Source of the DNA: Williamsia muralis NBRC 105860
Lineage (GTDB): Bacteria > Actinomycetota > Actinomycetes > Mycobacteriales > Mycobacteriaceae
Assembly: GCF_001598915.1 (NCBI RefSeq)
Contig: NZ_BDAP01000003.1
Coordinates: forward strand, 706,006 to 770,005
Reading direction: 5' to 3'
Length of the DNA: 64,000 nt
A model generated the notes under the pieces. The model had not been told where the DNA came from. It searched no databases and saw only the letters and a list, made by a program, of their open reading frames with translations. The position numbers were made by a program, and so were the translations under genes. Shown piece after piece: positions 38,126 through 47,645 of the stretch (positions are counted from its first letter, which is position 1; each line of letters starts with the position of its first letter).

Positions 38126-38878
38126 TAGCAGAACCCTACCCAACGATCAGCCGAGTCCGATCTCGATGGTCGGCGTGTCGGGCTGGGGGTGGGACGTATG
38201 GCCACTGTCGCGTGGCGACACCTCGGTGGCTCACCCAGTCGAGAACATGTCCGTCGAACTCAGTACCGCACAGACCACAGCGGGGAGTCTTGCAGTCGTC
38301 GGGTGGGGGTCGCGGTGAGCAGGTCGAATCGGTGCGGGTCGGAGGTGACGGCTGCGGCGGCCCCCTCGACAGCCGATCTCGTTCCACTCGGGCCCGAGGT
38401 GAACACCAGATACGCATTGCCCGCTCGTGCAGTGTGCACCTCGGCGACCACTTCTCCTGTCTGAACAGGCGCCAGACGACTGCGCAGCAAGCTCAACCAG
38501 TGAGCGGAGGACATGGTCGTGTCGACGACCCGAGCATGCACGATCACGGGTTCGCCGCGACCATCACGGTTGCCGGCGTTGTTGCCCACCGGCCACCTCC
38601 GTGCTCGCCTCAACGACCCGACCCCTCGACGGATCGCTGAGGATGTTCTCTCCACCTCGTCCCTCAGCCCACGTGCCTCAGACAACTTCTCCCCCTGCCA
38701 GTTTGAGAAATCACCTGTCCCTGCGCACCCGCGGTTCGTGCGTTCTTGCGATTCCCTGTCGGCAAGAACGCGGCACCACATGATCGGCACCCACGCGCAT
38801 CGGTGCAGTCAACCTGTCCGGGAGAGATGCGCGGCCTGCTGACCGGCACATGCCTCCGCTGACCCGACGCCGTCACAC
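38126..38878. other. Poorly coding region upstream of tex
   Basis: About 750 nt with no recognisable conserved gene. One minus-strand reading frame has normal codon use (listed separately). The remaining frames on both strands are short or arginine/serine-rich shadows. No repeats, RNA gene or mobile-element trace was seen. The region probably holds the tex promoter and possibly a decayed gene. Confidence 0.4.
38260..38547 (-). CDS. Hypothetical protein
   Basis: About 95 aa, not recognised. The C-terminal two thirds (EVVAEVHTARAGNAYLVF, SAVEGAAAAVTSDPHRFDLLT) has codon use like its neighbours and looks like an alpha/beta fragment. The start is unclear: the GTG at 38547 is a guess with a weak ribosome site, and the ATG at 38514 is the other candidate. 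A remnant of a larger gene is equally possible, since another frame continues with a Cys-rich stretch to 38136. Confidence 0.35.
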   Translation of the reverse strand: MIVHARVVDTTMSSAHWLSLLRSRLAPVQTGEVVAEVHTARAGNAYLVFTSGPSGTRSAVEGAAAAVTSDPHRFDLLTATPTRRLQDSPLWSVRY

Positions 38879-39202
38879 GTGAGCGGACAGGTGAAGAACT
38901 CGCGATCGGAGCCGATCGACCTCGACACATGCACTCCACGACTGACCGTGCGTCAACAACGCTATTCATTCCTTGCGATCGAACTCGGAACCCCAGAGTT
39001 CGAGAAATTGCTCCCGGCTGGGAGCGCAAAAGTGATCTTAAGGGACATTGTTGCAGGGCCGCAACAAATTAACTATCTGTCTTTTGTTCACCGGAAGAGC
39101 GGAGGATACGCAATCGCTGAATGGGGCCCCTACGCCGCTCGCGATCACGAAATCAGCGCACGATCAAACCGCCTGCGGCCGCAGGTAAGCAGAGCTGAAT
39201 GA
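38879..39202 (+). CDS. Hypothetical protein with atypical codon use
   Basis: 107 aa, no family recognised. The middle (SAKVILRDIVAGPQQINYLSFVHRKSGGYAIAEWG) reads like a compact alpha/beta protein. The codons include TTA, AGG, AAA, ATT and TTT, and are less GC-biased than those of every neighbour, which suggests foreign origin. The GTG start has no clear ribosome site. The gene converges with a hydrolase gene 17 nt away. Confidence 0.45.
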   Translation: MSGQVKNSRSEPIDLDTCTPRLTVRQQRYSFLAIELGTPEFEKLLPAGSAKVILRDIVAGPQQINYLSFVHRKSGGYAIAEWGPYAARDHEISARSNRLRPQVSRAE

Positions 39203-39219
39203 CGGTTGAGGGCAGAGAA

Positions 39220-40134
39220 TCACCAAGGCGAGTGCAGACCGAGGTGGCGGAGGACCGCCGACTGCACCGCACCTGCATCCGGGCCCAACCACGCGGAAAG
39301 GTGGCTGCCCGCGTCGATTGTCATCAATTGACCGTTGGGCAGTGAATCGGTTGCGTAGACGGATTGCTCGAACGGGACATCTGCATCAGTTCGGGCATGC
39401 ACCATCAACACTGGTGCGGCGACGGCGTCCAACGGTAGGTCTAGTGTGCGAAATTGCTCGAAGTCGTTGTCGAACCCTGCTTTCCGGTTCCCGGTCACCA
39501 TGCTGAACAGTTCCGTCGCAAATTGCCGCTGCCCGGGGTCCGACATGATCTGCGCAGTCAGCTGTTTCGCTTGCGCGCGAGTCATGTCACCTTCGCCGGC
39601 AACCAGCGTCGAGATCGCGGTGGCGGCAGCCTTGTCGACGAGAGCGTTCGCGAACCACGTACCGAGCCGGGTGAAAAGCATTCTCTCCTCGCCCATCTCG
39701 AGCCGGCCACGTAACGTTCGAGCAGGATTGAACGTCGTACTGACGCCGGCGATGACCGCGACGGCTGCCACACGGCCAGGATGGGCGGCCGCCAGCTCAT
39801 AGCTGACCGGCCCGCCGCCCGACCAGCACATGACACCGAATCGGTCGATACCCAATGTCGACATGAGCTCGGCCACCTGGTCCGCTTGCGCTGACGGAGT
39901 CCGATTGCGTTCTGCCAGTGGAGTGTTCAGATACCCGGGCCGCGAGATAGCGATGATTCGATGATGAACTGCCAGGAACCTGCTCATGAGGACACCTTGA
40001 TCGCAGCCGCCAGGCGATCCGTGCAGAAACAGCACTGGCGGGCCGGCGCCTGTATCGGTGTACTCGATTGGCCCCTGCGAGGTGTCTGCAACGACAGCTG
40101 CCACGTCCGCCTTGTCCTGACCGTGTCGCGCCAT
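39220..40134 (-). CDS. Alpha/beta-fold hydrolase
   Basis: 304 aa. FLHGSPGGCDQGVLMSRFLAVHHRIIAISRPGYLNTPL supplies the oxyanion loop. The nucleophile elbow is MCWSGGGP, with cysteine where the first glycine of GXSXG usually sits but the serine kept. The acid is in MVHARTDADVPF and the histidine in IDAGSHLSAWLG. The triad is therefore complete, unlike in the hydrolase at 18240. The ATG at 40134 follows AAGGAG by 7 nt. It is divergent from the HEAT-repeat gene. Confidence 0.87.
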   Translation of the reverse strand: MARHGQDKADVAAVVADTSQGPIEYTDTGAGPPVLFLHGSPGGCDQGVLMSRFLAVHHRIIAISRPGYLNTPLAERNRTPSAQADQVAELMSTLGIDRFGVMCWSGGGPVSYELAAAHPGRVAAVAVIAGVSTTFNPARTLRGRLEMGEERMLFTRLGTWFANALVDKAAATAISTLVAGEGDMTRAQAKQLTAQIMSDPGQRQFATELFSMVTGNRKAGFDNDFEQFRTLDLPLDAVAAPVLMVHARTDADVPFEQSVYATDSLPNGQLMTIDAGSHLSAWLGPDAGAVQSAVLRHLGLHSPW

Positions 40135-40266
40135 GTCGCGGCTCCTTCGCCGAGTCAGCACTTTCAAGGACAGTAACGCGCTCCAGCACCCGTAGGGCGC
40201 CGAACCGGCGTGCCCGTACGGCTCGGTCTTATCCCGTGGCGTCAGACCCACATCGGATGAGAGGCT

Positions 40267-40965
40267 GTGAATCACTTCCAGGAGGTGAGTCCCATCGACC
40301 GGCCACATCAGAATGATCAGACCCGGCGTCTGACGCACGCGTTGCATGACGCTGACTCGTCGACTCGCTTGCGAACGGCGCTCGCAGCGGGCACCGAGCC
40401 GCACGCTGAGTTTGTCAGCGTTCTGGTGGAGTGCTGCGCGTTCGAGTCGGACTTCTACGTCCGGGACATGCTGACGTGGGCACTGACCCGCCATCCTGCT
40501 GAGATCGTCGTCCCGCTCCTGCTGGCTGAGCTGCATTCCACGACGGCGCAGGCCCGCAGTCAGGCCTTGCACACCTTGTCGAAGATCGGCGATCGCGCGA
40601 CATGGGCTGACATACCCCTCGAGCTCGTGCACGATGCCGACGACGAGGTGGCCCGAGCGGCGTGGCGTGCCGTTGTTGTCCTGGTTCCCGACGGGCACGA
40701 ACACACCGTGGCGCTTGAGCTGGCAACGGAACTCGGTCGCGGCGACCGTGAAACCCAACGGAGTCTCAGCCGGGCGCTGATCGAACTCGGCGACACAGTT
40801 CCCGGCATCCTCGATACCGCAAGCGAGAGCGGCAATCCCGCGGTACGCGCTCACGCCAGGGCGACCCAACGCCTCTGGGATGACCCCGACAGCGCATTCA
40901 CCGTGACAGTCGAGGATGCCAAGAAGATCGCCAACGCCGGACCGCTGCCGGACCAGGACGCATAG
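40267..40965 (+). CDS. HEAT-repeat protein
   Basis: 232 aa, almost entirely paired helices. LLLAELHSTTAQARSQALHTLSKIGD and PLELVHDADDEVARAAWRAVVVLV are recognisable HEAT-type repeats. The first third (FVSVLVECCAFESDFYVRDMLTWALTRHPAEIVVPLL) resembles a domain that in other actinobacteria is joined to, or next to, a MerR regulator. No MerR gene is present here. HEAT scaffolds bind proteins or nucleic acid; some (AlkD) are DNA glycosylases, and the next gene is itself an Fpg-like glycosylase. The GTG start is uncertain by a few codons. Confidence 0.75.
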   Translation: MNHFQEVSPIDRPHQNDQTRRLTHALHDADSSTRLRTALAAGTEPHAEFVSVLVECCAFESDFYVRDMLTWALTRHPAEIVVPLLLAELHSTTAQARSQALHTLSKIGDRATWADIPLELVHDADDEVARAAWRAVVVLVPDGHEHTVALELATELGRGDRETQRSLSRALIELGDTVPGILDTASESGNPAVRAHARATQRLWDDPDSAFTVTVEDAKKIANAGPLPDQDA

Positions 40966-41069
40966 CTCGACCCGGGGGCGTCGCGCACCGACCACCGGCA
41001 CAGCCGCGATGAGGCCATGACAGGGCTTGAGCACTTGAGCAGATCGCGCCGGAGGGGTAGACCGAACAG

Positions 41070-41888
41070 GTGCCGGAACTGCCAGAGGTCGAAAACGCGA
41101 GACAGGTCGTCGAGAAGGCGCTCAATCGCGTCATTGTCGACATCGACGACACCGACACGTTCGAGTGCCGTCCGCATCGGCCGGGCGAGATCGCGGGTGC
41201 ACTGAAGGGCGGCAAGCTGACCGATGCTCGTCGCCGGGGCAAGGCCATGTGGTGCGAGACGACGATCGCCGACGGCTCCGCTGGTCCGACGCTTGGTATC
41301 CACCTCGGCATGGGCGGGCGAATCATCGTCACCGCACCGGACGGCGACCAGACCTCACAGTACGGCGGCGGGGACCCGCACGTCGGTGAACGCGACACCG
41401 ACAAGCCTGAATGGACGCGCTTCGCCATGACGTTCGAAGACGGAGGTCAACTCAGGCTCTTCGACAAACGCCGCCTCGGCAGGGTTCGCCTCGAGCCGGA
41501 CATCGACGCGCTCGGGCCTGATGCCGCTGAGATCTCGCGGGAGGATTTTCGTCTCCGAATCGGTTCCAGCGGAGCACCTCTCAAGGCACGGCTGCTCGAT
41601 CAGGCCGCGATCGCCGGCGTCGGCAATCTCCTCGCCGATGAAGTCCTGTGGCAGAGCGCGCAGTCACCGGCGCGGCGTTGCAAAACCCTCACAACCGACG
41701 AACTCGACGAGCTACGTGTCGTCCTGCGCCGCGCCATCCGATCCGCGATCAAGAAAGGCGGCGTCCACACCGGCGAGATCATCCCGTACCGCAAGTCCGG
41801 CGCCGTGTGCCCTCGATGCGGTGCACCGATGTCGCGGGGCACGGTGGGCGGACGCACGACGTGGTGGTGTTCGAAGGAACAGTCGTGA
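41070..41888 (+). CDS. Fpg/Nei family DNA glycosylase with incomplete zinc finger
   Basis: 272 aa. The mature N-terminus PELPEVENARQ supplies the proline nucleophile and catalytic glutamate. The helix-two-turn-helix region (LLDQAAIAGVGNLLADEVLW) and the lysine in the RRGKAMW strand are present. The C-terminal finger has cysteines 247, 250 and 267, but glutamate 270 stands where the fourth cysteine is expected, just before the C-terminus. It excises oxidised bases during base excision repair; substrate range may differ from MutM. The GTG codon is directly followed by CCG, as this family requires. Confidence 0.88.
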   Translation: MPELPEVENARQVVEKALNRVIVDIDDTDTFECRPHRPGEIAGALKGGKLTDARRRGKAMWCETTIADGSAGPTLGIHLGMGGRIIVTAPDGDQTSQYGGGDPHVGERDTDKPEWTRFAMTFEDGGQLRLFDKRRLGRVRLEPDIDALGPDAAEISREDFRLRIGSSGAPLKARLLDQAAIAGVGNLLADEVLWQSAQSPARRCKTLTTDELDELRVVLRRAIRSAIKKGGVHTGEIIPYRKSGAVCPRCGAPMSRGTVGGRTTWWCSKEQS

Positions 41889-41924
41889 CCTCCGGATTCA
41901 CATGGCGATAGATCGGAATATGCA

Positions 41925-43256
41925 GTGACAGACTTTGACACGCTGGTCGTCGGTGCCGGGATAGCCGGATTGACCGTCGCACGAATCCTCTCGGGAGAGG
42001 GCGGGCGCGTGGTGATCCTGGAAGCTCGCGATCGGGTGGGCGGACGCGTCTGGACGTCGCGTGCCGACGGCGACGTCATCGACTACGGCGCATCGTGGAT
42101 ACACGGGGTCGACAACAACCCGGTTGCCGACGCAGTCGACGCTTTCGGCATGCGCACCGTGGAGTTCACCGTGGGCAGCTTTCAACCAGGCGGGCCAATC
42201 GCCTACTACTCCCCCGCCGGCACCCGATTGAATGCCGAGGAGACGGAGCGTTTTGTGGCCGACATCCATCGGTTCGACGAGCAATTCAGACTTACCGTCG
42301 CCGCTTCGGAGCCGGGTACATCATACGGCAGGGCAGTCGAAGCCGCTCTGGCGCAAATTGATTGGAGCAACCAACGCGCGATGCGCGTCCGCGAGTTCAT
42401 GCGGCATCGGACCGAGGAACAACTCGGTGTGTGGCTTGACGACCTCGACGCACATGGGCTCGACGACGATGCGATCGAGGGAGCAGAAGTCGTCTTCCCC
42501 GACGGATATGACGTACTCGCCACCAGCCTTGCCGAGGGACTCGACGTTCGACTCGAGCACGAGGTCACGCGAGTGCAGTGGGGGCAGGCCGGTGCCTCCG
42601 TCGACACCAGCCGCGGTCGCTTCTCTGCCGACCGGGTGGTGGTCACGGTGCCGATCGGTGTGCTGAAGTCGCCAGAGTTCGTCTTTGATCCCCCACTACC
42701 CGAGGCACACAATAAGGCTCTCGCCAGGCTCGGGATGAACGCTTTCGAGAAGGTGTTCTTGCAGTTCCCGCGCAAGTTCTGGGATGAAGACGTCTATGCG
42801 ATACGCCAACAAGGGGAAGCCGGCCGCTGGTGGCATTCCTGGTACGACGTGAGCTCGACGGCGGGTTCTCCGACCCTCCTGACATTCGCCGCCGGCCCGT
42901 GTGCACGAGAGACACGCAAATGGTCGGACGCGCAGATCGCCGACTCCGTCCTCGATGCACTCCGAAAGCTGTACGGCGACCGCGTCGTCGAACCCCAACG
43001 GGTACACGTCACGCGGTGGCAGGACGACCCGTACTCGCGGGGTTCGTACTCCTACATGGCAGTGGGCTCGGACCGCGTGGATCACGACGATCTGGCCATA
43101 CCGATCGACGACGTGCTGCACCTGGCGGGCGAGGCAACCTGGACCGACGATCCCTCCACGGTGACCGGTGCGCTGAAGTCAGGGCATCGTGCTGCGGAGC
43201 AGATCCTGGGTCGTGCCGTCCCGTTCGAGAAGATCTGGGCCGAGCCCGGGCACTGA
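41925..43256 (+). CDS. Flavin-containing monoamine/polyamine oxidase
   Basis: 443 aa, cytoplasmic. The FAD dinucleotide fold is LVVGAGIAGLTVARIL (about 7-22), then LEARDRVGGRVWT. The C-terminal flavin motif is HLAGEATWTDDPSTVTGALKSGHRAAEQIL, which resembles polyamine oxidases. It oxidises an amine to an aldehyde with hydrogen peroxide release; the substrate is unproven. The GTG at 41925 is 36 nt after the glycosylase stop. A bidirectional terminator follows. Confidence 0.9.
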   Translation: MTDFDTLVVGAGIAGLTVARILSGEGGRVVILEARDRVGGRVWTSRADGDVIDYGASWIHGVDNNPVADAVDAFGMRTVEFTVGSFQPGGPIAYYSPAGTRLNAEETERFVADIHRFDEQFRLTVAASEPGTSYGRAVEAALAQIDWSNQRAMRVREFMRHRTEEQLGVWLDDLDAHGLDDDAIEGAEVVFPDGYDVLATSLAEGLDVRLEHEVTRVQWGQAGASVDTSRGRFSADRVVVTVPIGVLKSPEFVFDPPLPEAHNKALARLGMNAFEKVFLQFPRKFWDEDVYAIRQQGEAGRWWHSWYDVSSTAGSPTLLTFAAGPCARETRKWSDAQIADSVLDALRKLYGDRVVEPQRVHVTRWQDDPYSRGSYSYMAVGSDRVDHDDLAIPIDDVLHLAGEATWTDDPSTVTGALKSGHRAAEQILGRAVPFEKIWAEPGH

Positions 43257-43257
43257 A

Positions 43258-43289
43258 AAGGCGGCTCCGGATTTCTCCGGAACCGCCTT
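43258..43289. terminator. Bidirectional terminator between amine oxidase and tRNA-Pro
   Basis: AAGGCGG and CCGCCTT arms plus CCGGA/TCCGG, interrupted by a 2-nt mismatch, close a 4-nt loop. On the minus strand it ends in CCGCCTTTTC, so it fits the der-tRNA transcript especially well. Confidence 0.75.
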
Positions 43290-43306
43290 GACCTTTGCCA
43301 TCACTG

Positions 43307-43380
43307 TCGGGCTGACAGGATTTGAACCTGCGACCACTTGACCCCCAGTCAAGTGCGCTACCAAACTGCGCCACAGCCCG
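43307..43380 (-). tRNA. tRNA-Pro (anticodon GGG)
   Basis: 74 nt on the minus strand. The acceptor arms CGGGCTG and CAGCCCG pair over 7 bp with discriminator A. The D-arm GCGC-AGTTTGGTA-GCGC, the anticodon arm CTTGA-CTGGGGG-TCAAG and the T-arm with TTCAAAT are all in register. The loop centre gives GGG, reading CCC codons. CCA is not encoded. It lies between der and a terminator. Confidence 0.95.
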
Positions 43381-43466
43381 TTGCTGATCCGTGAGGAGCA
43401 GCGTCAGAAAGACTATCTGACGGGCGGCCTCCGATGCCAATCGGTTCCCGGAGTGCCGCCCATCAG

Positions 43467-44894
43467 CTACTTCTTGCGCTCTCGCTTCTCGCGAACGCGC
43501 ACGTTCACCCGGACAGGTGAGCCGTCGAAGTTGAAGGCTTCCCGCAGCTTGCGCTCCAGGAACCGGCGATAACCGGCCTCCAGGAACCCCGTGGTGAAGA
43601 ACACAAACGTCGGCGGCCTGGTGGCCGCCTGGGTGGCGAACATGACCCTGGGTAGCCGGCCTCCGCGCATGGGCGGCGGTGTCTCGGCGATCACGGCCTT
43701 GAGCCACGTGTTGAGCTGCCCGGTGGACACTCGCTTGTCCCATGACTCCAGCGCGGTCTCCAGCGCCGGCACGAGCTTTTGGACGGCGCGTCCCGTGTGC
43801 GCGGAGATGTTGACCGTCCGTGCCCAGGGCACGCGCGACAGGTCGCGGTCGATCTCCTTCTCCAACTGCGTCCGGCGATCCTCGTCGACCAGGTCCCACT
43901 TGTTGAAGGCGATCACCAGAGCACGGCCGGCCTCGATGATCATCGTGAGGACCCGCTGGTCCTGCTCGGTGATCGGTTCGGACGCGTCGATGAGCAGCAC
44001 GGCCACTTCAGCTGCCTCGATGGCCGAACGGGTACGCAGCGAGGCGTAGAACTCGTGTCCGCTCGACTGCTGCACCTTTTTGCGCAGGCCGGCAGTGTCG
44101 ACGAAGTTCCAGATCTTGCCGCCCAGCTCGACCAGCTCGTCGACCGGGTCGACGGTGGTTCCGGCAACGTTGTCGACAACCGCCCGATCTTCTCCGGTCA
44201 GTTTGTTCATGAGAGAGCTCTTGCCCACGTTGGGCTTGCCCACCAACGCAACTCGGCGCGGACCACCCGTGAGAACGGATTCTCGGGGGGTCTCGGGCAG
44301 CGCTTCCAGGATCCGGTCGAGCAGATCGCCGGTGCCACGGCCGTGAGCTGCGGACACCGTGAACGGCTCCCCCAGACCCAGCGACCACAACGACGCGGCT
44401 TCCGATTCGAGGCGTTCATCATCAACCTTGTTGGCTGCCAGCAGCACTGGGGTCTTCGACCGGCGCAGCACCTTGGCAACCGCTTCGTCGGTGCTGGTGG
44501 CACCGACCGTGGCATCCACGACGAGAACGATCGCGTCGGCCGTCTTCATCGCGACCTCGGCCTGGCGGGCCACCGACTGTGCCATCCCTTTGGCGTCCGG
44601 TTCCCAACCGCCGGTGTCCTGCACCAGGAACCGTCGACCGGCCCAGGAGGCGTCGTACGACACGCGGTCGCGTGTCACCCCGGGCACATCCTCCACAACC
44701 GCCTCGCGGCGACCGAGGATGCGGTTGACGAGTGAAGACTTACCCACGTTCGGGCGTCCGACGATGGCGACCGTCGGAACGGCAAGTGGGGCGCCGTCGT
44801 CGTCCACATCGGCGAACTCACTCAGGTCCCATTCGGCTTCATCTGTCCATATGCCGTCAGACGACGGCGCGGCGCCATCAAAAGTGTCACTCAT
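43467..44894 (-). CDS. der: Ribosome-assembly GTPase Der (EngA)
   Basis: 475 aa. Two tandem GTPase domains: the first P-loop is GRPNVGKSS (46-54), the second GKPNVGKSS in the middle, each with its DTGG or DTAG switch and NKVD or NKWD base-recognition motif. The C-terminal KH-like domain ends in [12 protein letters not shown]. Der acts in assembly of the 50S ribosomal subunit. An acidic tail of about 38 residues precedes the first domain. The ATG overlaps the cmk stop (ATGA). Confidence 0.95.
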   Translation of the reverse strand: MSDTFDGAAPSSDGIWTDEAEWDLSEFADVDDDGAPLAVPTVAIVGRPNVGKSSLVNRILGRREAVVEDVPGVTRDRVSYDASWAGRRFLVQDTGGWEPDAKGMAQSVARQAEVAMKTADAIVLVVDATVGATSTDEAVAKVLRRSKTPVLLAANKVDDERLESEAASLWSLGLGEPFTVSAAHGRGTGDLLDRILEALPETPRESVLTGGPRRVALVGKPNVGKSSLMNKLTGEDRAVVDNVAGTTVDPVDELVELGGKIWNFVDTAGLRKKVQQSSGHEFYASLRTRSAIEAAEVAVLLIDASEPITEQDQRVLTMIIEAGRALVIAFNKWDLVDEDRRTQLEKEIDRDLSRVPWARTVNISAHTGRAVQKLVPALETALESWDKRVSTGQLNTWLKAVIAETPPPMRGGRLPRVMFATQAATRPPTFVFFTTGFLEAGYRRFLERKLREAFNFDGSPVRVNVRVREKRERKK

Positions 44895-45580
44895 GCTTTT
44901 ACCTCAATCCGGTTACGCGCCAACTCGACCAGCTTGGCGATAACCTCTTCGATGCCCAGATCGGTGGTGTCGACCTGGACCGCATCCTCCGCGGGCCGCA
45001 ACGGCGACGTCGCTCGTGTGGAATCCAGATGATCCCGACGGACTACGTCGTCAAGAACCGTTTGGTAGTCGCTTTTCATTCCCGCAGCGGTGTTCTGATC
45101 ATGTCGACGCTGCGCCCGCGCCGCCGGCGACGCTGTGAGAAAGATTTTCAACGTGGCGTCCGGAAACACAACGGTGCCGATGTCGCGGCCTTCCAGAACG
45201 CTGAGCCCACTCTGCGCGAGGTCGCGTTGTGCCTGGACCAGACGCGTGCGTACTGCGGGTACCGCCGACACCGCAGACACTGCACGCGTCACCGCGTCGC
45301 TCCGGATCTCGTCGGTCACGTCCTCGCCGTCCATCATGACGATCTGCGCTTGCGGATCGTTGGTGACGGAGATGGTGAGGTCGTCGGTGGCCTTGTCGAT
45401 CGATTCCGGGTCATCCAGCGACGCGCCGGCGCGAAGGGCCTTGAGCGTTGCCACCCGGTACATGGCGCCGGTGTCGATGTAGTTGCCGCCCAGCGCTATT
45501 GCCACTCGACGGGAGACGCTCGACTTGCCGGTGCCGGCGGGGCCGTCGATCGCTATCACGGCTCGTTCGGTTCCGGTCAC
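44891..45580 (-). CDS. cmk: Cytidylate kinase
   Basis: 229 aa. P-loop [11 protein letters not shown] (about 10-20), YIDTGAMYR of the CMP-binding domain, [12 protein letters not shown] and RRHDQN lid arginines are all present. It phosphorylates CMP and dCMP using ATP. The GTG at 45580 overlaps the rluB stop (GTGA), and its own stop overlaps the der start, so rluB-cmk-der is translated as a coupled string. Confidence 0.95.
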   Translation of the reverse strand: MTGTERAVIAIDGPAGTGKSSVSRRVAIALGGNYIDTGAMYRVATLKALRAGASLDDPESIDKATDDLTISVTNDPQAQIVMMDGEDVTDEIRSDAVTRAVSAVSAVPAVRTRLVQAQRDLAQSGLSVLEGRDIGTVVFPDATLKIFLTASPAARAQRRHDQNTAAGMKSDYQTVLDDVVRRDHLDSTRATSPLRPAEDAVQVDTTDLGIEEVIAKLVELARNRIEVKA

Positions 45581-46920
45581 ATCCCCACCGCCTTGTACAG
45601 GGCACCGATCTCGTTGTTGCCCAGCACCCGCAACGTTCCCGGACGCTGCTCTCCGACGTTGACTGCGCCGATGTCGGTGCGTACCAAGCGGATCACCGGG
45701 TAACCGGCTTCATCGAGGAGGCGGCGCACAATCCGCTTGCGCCCTTCGTGCAGGGTCAGCTGCAGCAAGGAGATTCCCTCGTTCACGTCGAGCAGCGAGA
45801 ACTTGTCGACCTTGGCCGGGCCGTCATCGAGCTCGATACCGTCGCGCAGGATCTTGCCCAGCGTGCGGTGCGCCTCACCGCGAACGGTGGCCATGTACGT
45901 CTTCGGCACCTCGAAGGACGGGTGCATCAACCGATGGGCGAGTTCACCGTCGTTGGTCAGCAAGATGAGACCCTCGGTGTCCGCGTCCAGACGGCCCACG
46001 TGAAAGAGCCTCTGCCCGGCCATGACTCGCTCGGCAACCAGATCACCGATGCAGGGACGACCGAAGTCATCTGCCATCGTCGACTGCCAGCCCTTGGGCT
46101 TGTTCAGTGCCAGGTACTGGTGTTCTTCGTTGACGACCACGCGCGCGCCATCCACTCGCACGACGGCTGTCTTGGGATCGATGCGAAGGCCCTGCTCCAG
46201 GACAATTTCACCGTCGACCTCGACCCGACCGGCGGCAATCAGCTCTTCGGCACCGCGTCGCGATGCGACCCCGGACTGCGCGAGGACCTTTTGCAGCCGC
46301 ATGCCGCCTTCGACGTACGTCGCACCATCGCCGCCGACATCCAACGGGTTCTGCTCGCGCGCCGGCTTTGCGTTGTTGAGCCGCACCTGGCCGCTCTTCA
46401 CATCGGGTGCCGACCGCGGTTTGCCCTCGGGCCCAGCACCTTTGCGATGGCTCTTCCGGAATCGTTCGACGGCCGCACCCTGTCCGCGATGTGCGGGCTT
46501 ACCGCCGCGCTCCCCCGCGGGCTTCCCACTGCGCTCAGCGCCGGGCCTACCCGCGCGCTCGCCGGTGGAACGGCCACGTTCTCCCGTGGGCCGTCCACCG
46601 CGTTCGTCTGACTGCCTGCCGGCACGGTCGGCACCGGGGCGTCCGCCTCGCTCGCCACGTTCTCCGGCCGGCCTACCGCCACGATCTCCCGACGGCCTAC
46701 CGCCACGATCGGCCGTCGGCCTGCCGCCGCGTTCACCTGCGGGGCGCTCTCGACGATCTCTTGATGGGCGCGCGCCGCGCTCGGCTGCGGGTTTACCGCC
46801 ACGCTCCGCTGACGGGCGTCCTCCGCGGTCGGGCTCGGCCGAGTCCTCGAACCTCGAAGCGCGCCTCTTGCCCTTGTCTTTGTTTCTGTCCGGTCTGCCG
46901 TCTCGGCTAGCGGGTGCCAT
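45577..46920 (-). CDS. rluB: 23S rRNA pseudouridine synthase RluB-like, with long RG-rich extension
   Basis: 447 aa. The S4 domain (about 207-255, [22 protein letters not shown]) and the RsuA/RluB catalytic domain with aspartate 312 in [10 protein letters not shown] are complete and follow the roughly 254-aa mycobacterial protein to the end ([13 protein letters not shown]). The first 206 residues are a basic, disordered, repetitive extension built from units like GGRPAGER and GGRPSGDR. The ATG at 46920 has TAGGGA upstream, and the frame is clean throughout, so the extension is probably translated. It isomerises uridine in 23S rRNA helix 89 or nearby. Confidence 0.92.
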   Translation of the reverse strand: MAPASRDGRPDRNKDKGKRRASRFEDSAEPDRGGRPSAERGGKPAAERGARPSRDRRERPAGERGGRPTADRGGRPSGDRGGRPAGERGERGGRPGADRAGRQSDERGGRPTGERGRSTGERAGRPGAERSGKPAGERGGKPAHRGQGAAVERFRKSHRKGAGPEGKPRSAPDVKSGQVRLNNAKPAREQNPLDVGGDGATYVEGGMRLQKVLAQSGVASRRGAEELIAAGRVEVDGEIVLEQGLRIDPKTAVVRVDGARVVVNEEHQYLALNKPKGWQSTMADDFGRPCIGDLVAERVMAGQRLFHVGRLDADTEGLILLTNDGELAHRLMHPSFEVPKTYMATVRGEAHRTLGKILRDGIELDDGPAKVDKFSLLDVNEGISLLQLTLHEGRKRIVRRLLDEAGYPVIRLVRTDIGAVNVGEQRPGTLRVLGNNEIGALYKAVGM

Positions 46921-46946
46921 GCTTTTGTCCCTAATTCCCGTTGTCG

Positions 46947-47645
46947 TCAGTCGTCGTCAACGGTGATGTTGTTGGTCTTGTCCCTCAAGTCTGCCCTGCC
47001 ACCTGCCAACTTGGCGAATCTCGGGTCGCTGTTGATCTCGTCACCGAGGGCATCGATCACATCCACATCGGGCAGCAGCGGCGCCAGATCCGGCAGCTCA
47101 CCGAGCGAAGCGAGACCCAGACGCTCCAGGAACAGTTCCGTGGTGCGATACATCACCGCGCCCGAATCGACGTCGGTCCCCGCCTCACTGATCAGACCAC
47201 GAGCAATCAAGGTACGGATGACCCCGTCGACGTTGACACCACGAACAGCACTGACACGAGACCGTGTCACCGGCTGTCGATAGGCGATGACGGCGAGCGT
47301 CTCCAACGCCGCCCGGGTCAGTTTCGAGCGTGCGCCATCGAGCAGGAGCCGTTCAACGTACGGCGCGAAGTCGTTGCGGGTGTAGTACCGCCAGCCGTCC
47401 CCGGCAAACCGCAGGTCCATGCCACTGCGACGCTCGGTCAGCTCTTGGCTCATCTGACGGAGAAGGGCATCCACCCGAGCGCTGGTCTCATCGAGCGCCG
47501 ATGCCAGCTGCTCACTCGTGGCGGGTGTGTCGACCACAAGCAACATGGCTTCGAGGGCTGCCCGCATCTCGGGTTCGTCGAGGGTCTCCGCCTCGAAGAG
47601 TGCGTCCGATTCCACGGCCGAAACGCCGCCGTCTGGCTCATCCAT
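46947..47645 (-). CDS. scpB: Segregation and condensation protein B
   Basis: 232 aa. Two winged-helix domains: the first around ALEAMLLVVDTPATSEQLASAL, the second around LTRAALETLAVIAYRQPVTRSRVSAVRGVNVDGVIRTLIARGLI. ScpB dimers bridge the SMC-ScpA ring during chromosome condensation. It overlaps the scpA stop by 8 nt, the normal arrangement. The C-terminal tail (about 40 residues) is acidic and probably flexible. Confidence 0.95.
   Translation of the reverse strand: MDEPDGGVSAVESDALFEAETLDEPEMRAALEAMLLVVDTPATSEQLASALDETSARVDALLRQMSQELTERRSGMDLRFAGDGWRYYTRNDFAPYVERLLLDGARSKLTRAALETLAVIAYRQPVTRSRVSAVRGVNVDGVIRTLIARGLISEAGTDVDSGAVMYRTTELFLERLGLASLGELPDLAPLLPDVDVIDALGDEINSDPRFAKLAGGRADLRDKTNNITVDDD

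Noticed and set aside
43307..43466. tRNA-Pro as an integration site for a mobile element
   Set aside because: No integrase gene or duplicated tRNA end is nearby, and XerD is a core recombinase far from it.
46450..46900. CRISPR-like repeats
   Set aside because: The repetition encodes RG-rich protein units within the rluB frame; there are no constant repeats with unique spacers.
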